64,000 nucleotides of DNA from Isoetes taiwanensis. Its lineage: Eukaryota > Streptophyta > Lycopodiopsida > Isoetales > Isoetaceae. Position 1 is the stretch's first letter, and every line of letters begins with the position of its first letter. The position numbers and the translations under genes were made by a program. Shown in pieces: positions 31,901-43,900 of the stretch. Location of the stretch: the NCBI GenBank assembly GCA_021234155.1, contig JAJEKV010000080.1:910182-974181 (forward strand). Direction: 5' to 3'. The notes beneath the pieces are model-generated. The model did not search any database, was not told the DNA's origin, and saw only the letters and a program-made list of their open reading frames with translations.

Positions 31901-34900
31901 ATAAGTTACTGAAATTGAAACACAAAAGCTTCAAAAGCTTCCAATTTTGAGAAACTGTTAAGTTTAATATGATAACTTTATTTGGGATATTGAAGACTTT
32001 TGGGATAAAAATGGCAATTGAATTAAGGAAGCAAGCTTATGCGTAGCTTCTACATCATCGCTTCTACAATTTGGATGCTTCTATATAGCTTTTAAAGTGC
32101 CCATCTGGGGCACTTTAGATCCCTCCTGGGATCATTCAAATCCATGGCAGGCCATTCGGCTTCTAGCAGGCCTTATAGCAAGTATTTTGCAGATAGACAT
32201 TACAGAGTAGCAAACAGATAGCGATAGAGTTTTTTGAAGGAAGCTAGACTTATAGAGAGTGTTTTGCGCCATTTTAGAACAAATCTGGCAATGTGGCCTT
32301 CAAATCCGACGAGTGGGTCTTCAAGATTGAAGCTCTGGCATGAAAAAACTCCACTCGAGAACAAATCCCACAATCTGATCTGGGTCTTCAAGTTCACAAT
32401 CTGAACATGGTCACAAATTCACAATCCAACTGGACTCAGACTTGTGAACACTGCAAACAGGATTTATTTGACTCTGCTCAATCCCGAGTCTGACAGAACA
32501 GCCGCTATATCTCCTCTGGGTTTCTGCCTCCAATATGAGACTAGGATTTGGCTTAAGTTTTGAGCTAATTTGGCTTACTTTTAGAGCTTAATTTTAGAAT
32601 TCCTACCTCATTATGCTGATGGCCAAGTCTATGGGCAGCCCCTTGTTTCACCTTGGCTTTATAATTCCAAAGCTTAACAATTTTTCATAAGGTTAGGATA
32701 ACTTAATAATAAATGTTTTAATTTTAGGATTTGCTTCTATATTCGCATTTGTGTTCATTCTACAAGTCCTCTAAGCCGCATCCTCGAGCTTGTGCCATAG
32801 CCATTCCTTCCCTTCCTAACGCTGATCGACCTCGATCCCTCGATCATCTGCCTTATTGGAATAACAACTTTTTTCAAAAGCTAGTTATCTGTCTATCTGC
32901 TTTGAAAGGGATTTTCTAAGATTGGTAACCTTACCATCTACTTACATTATGCTCAGAATCTGGTTATTGTGCTGTTTTACATCTTTACTCAAGAGCAATA
33001 TTTGATTAAGAAGAAACACTTTTATTAGCTCAAATTAAATGAAAACAATGCTCACTCAATCCAGCATTCACATGCACATACAAACTTTCGGTCTCTCTCA
33101 CAATCTTCTGTCTTTTCTTTGTCAAGCTTAGCTTGGAAATTTTCAGGTACTTCATCAGCTTTTCTCGTACGAAGAACAATGTAACTATCAAACTCAACCA
33201 AATATTATAGCTCCTTGAGTTATATCAATGTTTTTGCAAATCCATCACTTATCACAAGTTCAAAGCTTTACAGTTCTTCAAGCAATAATTCAAAGTAGTA
33301 ATCATTTCGCCATTCATCTCTATTTCAACCTAAAGGATTTTGTTTAACACTCAACAATTTGCTAAAGAACATGACTTTCGCTTAGGTTTCCTATCACAAT
33401 TATCTTCTTATCTGTAGGCATCCTATCTCCATGAATAGTTTTTCAATTCTTGATGTAACATAACTATTGGCCTTTTCCAAAAGCTCTTCTTTACATTTCT
33501 AGTCCTCGGATATTGTTACAGGCGATACACTTAGAAGGGAAAAATCAAAACAAGACCGATCCATTTTTTTTTATTTAAGTCGTATTTAATTAAAGTGGGA
33601 CTCATTCCATTCCCACTTTTTTTCGGAACTCTGTCATTTTACACAAAAAGGAGCACCCCGACCCGAAAACTGTCCTTAATTCGAATTTTTGTCTATTACT
33701 GTGCATCCAAGCTTTCTCCCAGTTTTCTTGGATAGCGAGTCGAGTCCCTGTTTTGGGGCTTATTTGTCATTGAAAATAAGAGTTTTTCGCGTGAGGGTGA
33801 ATTCCTTTACCAAGACATTTTGGCTCTATTTTCTTAGGTGGGTAAACAAGAGATCACAAATTCCAACAAAAATTAAGCAAATTGTTTACTTAATCACCAA
33901 AAAATACTAGTTTTGAGATACCTTATATTTATAAATGGGCTCATTACAATATATATTACAGTGGGTGAAGCGACCATAGTGGTCGTATTATCACAATGAT
34001 TACACCCTCTTCACACGTGAACCACCTAGTGCAAACGGCGCGTGGAGCTCTGTCCAAGTCACGGAGCAACTTACATACGATAAAAATTTGTATGAGGAGT
34101 TCCTTCATAGGCCACGTGCTTGTATGTCCAACTGATGTCACCACCCTCTTCTCGGCATCTTTCTTCTCGGCATTTTGTCCGTGGACGTAAAAATTTCTTA
34201 TCTTATCTTATCTTCAATGGTCTTTTCATTGCTCCCAAGCATGTACTATCTGGTGGAGATAAGGACTGCAAAAGACAAAATCAAGTTATTCAAGTGATGC
34301 TACAGGCAAAACAATTAAAATAAAACACAGTTCTTAGGGCCATTTTGAGAAAAATCTGAGGCTTGAGGAGCCTTTCTCGACTCATGAAGTCGAAAAGGCA
34401 AACAAAAAAACACGAGTTTTAGGGGTGGAAGGCCTTTCTCGACTCGCGTCGAAAAGGCGTACCAAAGCGAAAAAACACAAGTTTTAGGGGTCAGAAGGCC
34501 TTTCTCGACTCGCGAGTCGAGAAAGGCAGCTCAAAGCGAAAAACACAGGTTTTAGGGGTCAGAAGGCCTTTCTCGACTCGCGAGTCGAGAAAGGCACCAA
34601 AAGCTTAAAAACACAGTTTTTAGGGGTCGAGATAGGCCCTGGGCTTCACCCCTTTATATAGAGCATATGGCATGTGCGTCAAGGGGTCGACCAAACCCCC
34701 AGATACCGGCTTTTATGCTTTAAACCCCCAACCATAATGCATACATACCTAATTTTAATTTTTGGCCCCTTATCCGTAGATGTACTCCATTCCCAACTAG
34801 CAATCCATATACCCTTTTCCATACATATACTGGACACCATAAGAAAAGTCCTAACCCTTGTAGCACATATGGTAACACATCATTTTTTGAATATTTTTTT

Positions 34901-37900
34901 AGTCATTACAAGAGCTAGCTAAGCTAGTTTGTTGTAGGGGGGGTTTGATTATCCAAATACAAGCCCATATTAAATGGAAGGTTAAAAGGGGGTTTAACAT
35001 CATAACCTATGGCAAATAAAGACTATACAAAGTGAATGCCATATTATCAATTGCCATATTCCTAAGGTGGCATATTACTAAGGTGGTATATTACTAAGGA
35101 ATTGCCATATTTAATGAATTGTCAATTGCCATATTCAGCATATTCGGCCTTGCTTTATATTGGGCATTGCTTCCTATTCGGCCTTCCTATTCCTTCCTTC
35201 CCCTAGTCAGCTTCTTTTCCTCCCTTCTTTTCCTCCCTGCTTTGGAATGGCCAGGACCAAGGTCACTGCCCAAAAGGCTATGGCAGATCACATTTAACTC
35301 TTTTCACTCTAACATCTTATTTGCTTTTGTTAGTTTTAGTTGGGCATGCAAATATTGTAAGCATAAATTTAATGCCATATAATTGTGATAATCGACTATT
35401 GTTATACATCTTTTCATTTGAAAGCTGCTACATTTTCATTTCATTTAATACTGCTAATTTAAGTTTAATGCACAACTTCAATGATCAAGTTCGGAGGCAG
35501 CCTGAATCTTGACCTTCCACTTTCATCTTTTAGTTTATGTTTAAACATATATGATAAGTTCACCAATTTCTATTAAAATGATGATGACTCTTGAGCCAAT
35601 ATGGTCTGTGTGTCTACAACATGCAACTGGAGATATTAGAATCTACAAAGATATACTCATGCATGATAGAGACTGTTGTTGGCCAACCCATACACTGTTA
35701 GTACCAATGAACCCCACATGCAGTTTGAGTAAGCCCATTAAAGGCCCATGTAGACTTGCCAATTTCTGTGTCTTTTTCCCTGACTTCTGGGACTGCTTTG
35801 ACATTGGCAACTGTGGATATTTCCTTGCCCGCTCAACAAATGCTTCAAAGTTATCCAGCTTTGAATTATATCCTCCTATATGAAATCATAAATTTAGTAC
35901 AAAGATAGATAGCACAAGCTACAAAAACTATCTTTGATGCTGAGGACTTGAAGCAAAAAGATTTTTCTACAGGATTAAAGCAGCAGGTCAGAAGAGCACA
36001 AAATGATCAGGACTGATCCTGGCAATCAGCAAACCTGTGTCAAATCATCAAAGCATCAAGCATCACTTTCCTATAGCTCAAGATGGAAGTTTGGAAGCAA
36101 TAAGTAATGGTGATAGTGTTCCGTTTTAAATTATCCAACAGCAAGGTTTGAAGCCAGACAACAAATGCGCCTGCAACATATATCAACATCTTAGCTGCAT
36201 GTGCAAGTGCGCAGTTATTAGAATATGGAAAACAAGTTCATGCTTGCCTTATAATAAATGGTTATGGTCAAAGTATTGCTGTAGGATGTACTTTCGTTGA
36301 CATATATGCAAAATGTGGAAGTATTGACAATGATAAGCAAGTTTTTGATAGAATGCCCATTCAGGTCCTCATCCCATGGACCATCTTGATTTCAGAGTAT
36401 GCTGACCAGGGAGATAGGCAAGTGGCATTAGTGCTTTTGGGCAAATGAAGAAACACAGGTTGGAGCCAGATGAGGTAACCTATGTTACTATTCTGCATGA
36501 ATGTGCAGCTTCTTAGATCAAGGATTAGTTCATAGTTCATGATAAAAAATGCCACATCAAGAAAAAAATCAATATACCTGTTGAAAAGTAAGGAATCCTA
36601 GAAAGTGGTAACTCAATAACTGAATTGTGTTAATACCATGTCATGTTTGACTTTGGTTTTAACAAAGGACTTTATTTTTTTTAACAAGAATAATTCAGCC
36701 ATGAACAAGAGGCAAAGACAAAAATCCTAATTAATGCTCACTAACCTGTAAAATGCAATTAAACTTGCACCCTATACTCTTCAAAATGTAATAAAGATTT
36801 GTGTTGTAAAAAGGAAAACCATCAAAAACACAATCCATAAAACCATGGCGTTGGAACAACAAAGGACGTCATTGCTAGATAGCTCTTTTTATCTATATTA
36901 AGTTTAGAATAAAAAGGTGCACTATAGAAAACCAGATGACAGATAATGGCATCCAAACATGGCAAATCTGTAACCGGCCAAGGAACAAATCTGTAAACGG
37001 ATTGTTTTGAAGAGGAACAAAAGCAAAGTCGAAATATAAGGAAGTACAAAGAAGACATTGACATGCACAGAGCGACCTAACCTGTGGGTTAAACAAAAAA
37101 CTCGATGAAGAAACTTGTTGAAAACTTGCTGAAAAACCTTGTTGAAACTCGCTGAAAATCGTTATTGAAACTGGTTGATGTTCCAAAACGGCTTCCTGGC
37201 ACAAACTCTGATATTATCCCTCTGAAAAAAGAGGTAGAACATGGTCGGATCAGAGAATCGAGAGAAGCGAAAAGTTTAGAATAAAGAAAATTTAAAAGCA
37301 AAGCAAGAAAATGCATTGCCTCCAACTTGATTGCTCCCTTAGTCGAATGCAAACCCTGTCATCAAAAAAACGCTCTAGGTATGTTCTAGGCTTATTTTTC
37401 CAGCTCAAGAAAGCTGGAACTTGCTGGAAGAAATGCACACAAACGAACACGACTGCCAAGAACACAAGACCCGTCCAAGATTCAAGGCCTATACCCTACA
37501 CCCCTAGAAGGATCCATACGGGAGCGCCATCTCCCGCTCGACCACCTCTACCGTACAGGAAACGGTGGTAGGTGGGAAAATTCGTATGGCGACCAGGCCG
37601 TTAACGGACCCCTAACCCAATAAAAAATACCCCTACCAGTCACGAAGGTGGGTTGTACGTGTTGTTAAAGGTGAAGTCCCCTTGAGAAGGCCTTTCTCGA
37701 CTCGCGAAGTCGAAAAAAGGCAAACAAAAACTTAAAACACAGTTTTAGGGGTCGAGAAGGCCTTTCGACTTCGCGAGTCGAGAAAGGCGGCTCAAAGCTT
37801 AAAAAACGGTGTTTTAGGGTCGAAGGCCTTTCTCGACTCGCGAGTCGAAAAGGCGTACCAAAGCTTAAAAAACGCTAGGGCCTTTCTCGACTTCGAAGTC

Positions 37901-40900
37901 GAGAAAGGCGGCTTCGAAAAAAAAAAGGCAATTTCAAGGGCCAAAGATTATTTTTGCGGAGCATCATTTTATCTATCTATCCATCTAATTTTCCACCATA
38001 GTTTATTATTCTATCACACCATAGTTTATTGTTTTTCTCACAACACATTAGTATTTAGCACACATTAGTATTTAACAATTGTTTTTATACTAGCACACAT
38101 TAGCATTTTTATTCTAGAACACCCTAATTAGCACACATTAGTACTTTATACTACCACAATTTCATAATACACGCATTAGCATACTAGCACACGCTCCATA
38201 CAAAGCAATATATAGTTATATAGTATAGTATAGCATACTAGCACATAAATGTCCATAAATGACATAAATGTATTAAGAAAATCTTTTTTTTTTTTTTTTG
38301 AAGGCGACTATTTATATTAAGTATAAGTTAAGTGTACAAAAAACTTTTTTCAAGGGAAGTGTAACCCTATAACACGGTGTCTGATAAAACAGAGTCATTT
38401 TGGACAGTTCTAAGAGAAAACTTAGTGAAATCCTTGAAGGTGCTAGTTTGTCCTCTTCCTTGATTTCCCCTTCACTATCAGATGAAGTGTGCAGTAGGTG
38501 CATTTACACTTGCCCGCCTTGGCCATGTTAAATCTCCCTTTGGCGTCTTTGGCCTCACATATCAAATCTCTTCGGATGTTGTAGTTTTGGTCACAAAGAA
38601 GAACCACATAAGCATAAAGGCGTCGAGATGTGCGGATGTATCGATGGGGCCAAGAATCGATCCATTCCTTCTCCCCTTCAGCCTTATTCCTTTTCCATTC
38701 TAGCCTCCTAGTCATCGGAACGTGGTTTACTGCAAAGAATAAAAGAATCATACATTAATACTAAGTATCCAATTAATGTCATACATTACATTTTTTATGA
38801 TCCCTTAGGGGCATAATTTCAAAATCAAATATGAAGGTGTTTCTCCCTTTCCAAATTCTCCACAAATGTAATATAAATTCTCCAAATCTACATTGGATTG
38901 TTGGGCATGAAGAATTCTTTGTCATTCATGGAGACAAGATTTTGGCCAAAGATTTCGTGAGGCAGTTCCAAAGACCCATTCGGACCAAAGGCATGACCCG
39001 AATAGGTGGTTCTCATCCTCCTTATAGGCTAGACATCTGTCACAAATATCAGAATTAGTCATAGAAAGCTTAAATCTCTTACAGTTAGTAGCCAATCCTT
39101 TGTGCCATAGCTGCCACATGAATGCTTTGATTTTCGGATTAATAGGGCTGCTCCACATAAAATTGAGGTTCCTCCTAGTCAGATCCCAAAGAAACTCCCC
39201 ATTTGAGATGAATAGTAACCATTTGGTCTCTCATTAGAAACTTGTAGGCCCAATTGACTTTGTAGCCATTAACCCCAAGTATGATTCCAAGAGTCTTGGG
39301 AGTGGGACCACACTCCATTCACTATCAGATTAGTAATAGCTTCATACAAAGAATCGTGTTTGCTGACCTTCCCCTGCAAGGACTGAGTTATGAAATAGAA
39401 TAATCCCATTATCATCAAAAAGATTTCTGATCATGGTGATTCCTTTTTGCTTCCAAAGCTTCGCTTGATCAGGGAAGTGGCAAGCTAGACACATTTCGTG
39501 GTTATCCAAGATGAGAGCGGATTCCGGAAAATGGACCGATCTCGTAGATAAGCCCTTTTCCCAGCCTATATAACTGCTTTTAACTTCAATCCAAGCCTTT
39601 ATCCATTTTTAATAAGACCGGGGTGTTGGCGGAAATGTAAAAAGGAAAGAAGATAGAGTGTGGCAGGTCCATCTTTAGATTTCTCCATCCAAAGGGATGG
39701 CATTTACCAATGTAATGCCTAATCGAGGCTTGGATATGGGGTGCTTGATCTTGTCATACGAGGCCTTATGAAAATATTTAGCTGCCAAAGCCAAACCTTG
39801 CTTTCTTATATTGATAGTTCCCAGTCCTCCTTCTACTTTAGGCTTACAGCACTCTTCCATGGAAACAGGATGCCAGCATCTCCTATTTTGGCCACAAGAG
39901 ATAAACCTGCCAATGATACCTTGAAGCTTATTAGTAACCTTTTTGGGAGCTAAAATAATTGAGGATTGATAGACCTGCGAGGAGGATATCATAAAGTTGG
40001 CTATAATAGCTCTGCCATTCTTGGAGAGATATTTAGAGTTCAGGGTATCTACCTTTTTATAAAATTTATCAGTTATATCATTCCACAGGTCTGAGGCATT
40101 ACTTCTGATGGCAAAGGGAATACCCAGAATTTTAGTCTTAGTGCGGGGGGTTATACTTACAGCCAAAAAAGGTCCGTTTGCACAGGTGCCTTTGTCCATG
40201 TCCCTGGCTTGAATAGCAGATTTTAGAGGGTTAATTTTGCAGCCAGAGATATTACCAAAGTCCTGGAGAATATGCTGAGTGTTGATGATCGAATCCTGAT
40301 CCATTGAAGTCAAAATGAAGGTATCATCAGCAAAATGACCATTGAGGATCTGGTCCACCTGAGAGTTATCAGGGAGTTGAAGTCCTTTGATAGAATTCTC
40401 GTTCTTTGCCTTTTCCAGTCTGCTATGCAATGCCTCCATGACAATTAAGAATAAAAAAGGGGCAAGAGGACACCCTTGCTTAACACCTCTTTTGAGAGCA
40501 AAGAAGGAGCTACACTCACCATTGACTAGAACAGCCGATCTAGAATTACTTAAGATTGCTTTAAACATACCAATACTTTCTTCATTGAACCCCAAAGCTC
40601 TGCAACATTTAAACAAAAACTTCCAACTGACCGTATCAAAAGCTTTCGTGATGTCCAGTTTGAGGAGGCCAATATCTTGGTTGGATTCCTTGGCCCAGTG
40701 CAACCCTAAGATTGTTGTGACCACATTGTCGAGGATAAAACGATCCTTAAGATATGCAGATTGGGTGCTACTGATTGCCGTATTTAAAATCTTCTTGAGT
40801 CTGGCTGCCAGCGCTCCTGCAATTATCTTGTAAATGACATTAGTAAGAGAAATTGGTCTATAATCAGCAAAGGAGATTGGGGAGTCAATCTTGGGAATGA

Positions 40901-43900
40901 GAGTAATAAGACTCGTGTTGATTCTGGCATCCAAACACTTATTTATCCTGAACTCATTGGCTAAATTGGTAACACCTTTACTTAAAATAGGCCAAGCCTT
41001 TTTAAAAAATTCCGCAGGGAGGCCATCTGGTCCCGGGGTTTTCCCATTATCCATTCCAGAGATAACTTCCTTGAGCTCAATATCAGTAAATGGTGTTGTG
41101 ATGAGGTTGTTCTGGTCCTCATTGACTTTGCTCTCAATGTTGATAAAAGGTCCATTGCCTCATCAAAGGCAAATGGTGTTGGTACCCATGATCTTTGTGA
41201 AGTGCTCCACAAAGAGACTTTCTTAAGGTTGAGATCACCAGAGATTTGAGTATCCCCAACCTTGACTTCATCAATTTGATTTCTTTTGAGTTTAGTCTTG
41301 GCCTTGATAAAAAAATACTTGGAGTTGCATCTCTCATCCTCCTTGAGCTCTTTGATTTTTGCCTTTACTTTCCAACCTTTTGCAATGCTAATTTCCTCCT
41401 TCTCTATCTGAATCTTGATGTCTTCTTGCATGTCAGCAGGGGCATCACTTAGGCTGTCTCTCAGATTAGCCAGCTTGGCTTGCTTCTGGTAGTGGATCTC
41501 TTTGCCCCAGCATTTCAGCCAACTTTTAATGTGTTTGGCAACATTAATCCACCACCACATCCAACCAATCTCCCCAGCTGGCATGGGGTGGCAATTTATA
41601 ATGTTCTGGAGCTTTTCCATAAACTCCTCATGGTCCAGAAGATTAACATTAAGCTTGAAAAAGGATTTTCTATTGTTATGCATGTTCTTGCCAATAAAAC
41701 ATATTTGCTGAGGATAGTGGTCAGAGAGGGTATATCCTGTTAGATTATCCACCCTACTGCCTGCAGTCCAGAGGTTCTCACTAAGGTAAAAACGGTCATG
41801 AAGGCAGCAAATCGGATCTATTCTATGGTCAGACCAGCTAAAAGAATTAGGTTTAGTTCTGGCAATTCTGAGATTGTGATCAATTAGGAGCTTGGTCCAA
41901 GCACCCTGCTCCTGAGGTAGGAGAGTTTTAAAATTCCTATTTTTCATGTAACTATCAGTGACCATATTAAAGTCTCCAGCCAGAATAATATCATCAACAT
42001 CAATATTAGCCAAACTTTGATTAATTTGATTCCACACAACAATCCTCTCAGAGGGATTATGATAAGAGTACACGTTAGCTATGGCTATAGTATCAGGGCC
42101 CAGATTTCCTACCAAAATCTGCCACCTACCATCATATCATTGACCATGTGAATAACCTCTAGGTTGGTTCTCATGTTCCATACTATGGCAATACCGCAGG
42201 CGAGTCATTAGCACTTATAGACCAAACTTTAAAATTAGGGGAAGGGATCTAGAGATAATCTCATTATGGTTAAGATCATGGATCTTATGCTCCCCGATAA
42301 GCAAAATATCGTGGTTAAGGGTAGAAATACGCACCTTTAAACGTTCCCTTTGATGGTACTATTTATGCCCCGAGATTCCGTAATAATTTTAAGGGGTTAG
42401 ACATTAACATTTATACCTTCCCTTGTCCATCCCGGATTGGATGGCGTAATTCCTTGGGCTCAATCTTAGAGGTCCAATGTAGGTTTTCTTCGCCCCCCCT
42501 TCTTCTTCGAAGTGATCTCGCTTCCATCCATCCTCATTGCAAGAATGTATGAATTCATGATCCAATTATAGTTCTCGGGCTCTCCCTCGAGTTTTCCTCC
42601 TTAAGAGGGAAAGATAGAGTCACCATGCCTGCTTTTAAATTGGACTTCCAAATTAACATTCTTGATAAGAAAGTCCCAATTTTTATTCATAAACGGGAGT
42701 CACCGCTTGAGAGTGAAATCTGAATGATGATCATCGGGGTCCCTTTGGGTAATGGTTTTACAATCCATATGAGCCCCAGCGGGGGCCCGAGTCGGATCGG
42801 TTATATTTTTGGGCCCCTCTGCCTAATGATGAGAGGGGTTTAATCGGTTTTTTCCTTGGTGTCTTTGCTTCTTCAATCATCTTATGAGTAGGAGTTTTGA
42901 ATACACCACTTCTAAATCCGAGTTACGCCTCTCGAGATCTTTATTTTAACAATTTTAAAAGCCATCTTGAGTCAATTTCTTTGGATATACGATGTAGGGG
43001 AAATTTGTTTGGGGATATTAATAGAGATAATATCACCCAGTTTGCTCGAGATGGCCTTTAGGTGAGAAGTCGTCCATAAAGCAGGGGGCAGATTCGGAAA
43101 TGTTAACCAGGTAGAAGTGGAGATATACTTTGGGTTACCTGGGGTAAATAATGGGCTCCATCTCATAATATAGAACTCGTTGTTACTAATTTTGCCCAAT
43201 TTCTTTTTTAGCAGGTAGGTAACACTAAAATTATCCTTACAGAGGACCTGAAACGTTCTGTCATCAATCTTGAGCAGGGAGCAGATGGGTATTCTATGAG
43301 TTTTGGTAAACCAAAACTTGATTTCTCCAATAGAGGGGCATTTTGATGGAAAATAGATAAGCATTCCTCTGTCAGAGTACAAGTTTACGGCTGTGGAATC
43401 TTGCACACTCGAAAGATCAATATAATCCAAATTAACTTTAGATTTGTCAGTCGGGTTAGCACAAGAGTCAATGTTTAACAAAGCATTTTTATATGAGGAA
43501 AGAATTGGACCTTTTGCTTTGTCGCCTTCTTGCCGGCGACAGAATCCGTTACATACTTTCTGATCCTCGACTGAGGTGCTGATTCTGTTCATGCCAGTGT
43601 TGTGTAGGTCCACGCAGTTCTTGCAATCACATTGGTTTGTCTCAAGCGGGTTAAAATAGCCATTAGCATCCCTGATCTTGCATGCAACAGTGTCCTTTTT
43701 GAGCCTTGTCTGATAAATACCGTATTCTTGTGAGACATCTTTAAGGAGCAGATCTGAGCCTGAAGGGAGTTTACTCGATAGCCCCGCCCCCGGTGGTGCT
43801 CAATAACTCACATCCGCCTCTTCCCATCTTTTAATGAGCTTTATGGAAGCCTTTGAGTTCCAGGTTGAGGTTTTCAATGTCCGTAAGAATGGCCTTTGCC

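Noticed and set aside
34370-37910. CRISPR-like arrays of regularly spaced repeats
   Set aside because: The DNA is plant nuclear, the repeats are palindromic, the spacers resemble each other and there are no cas genes.
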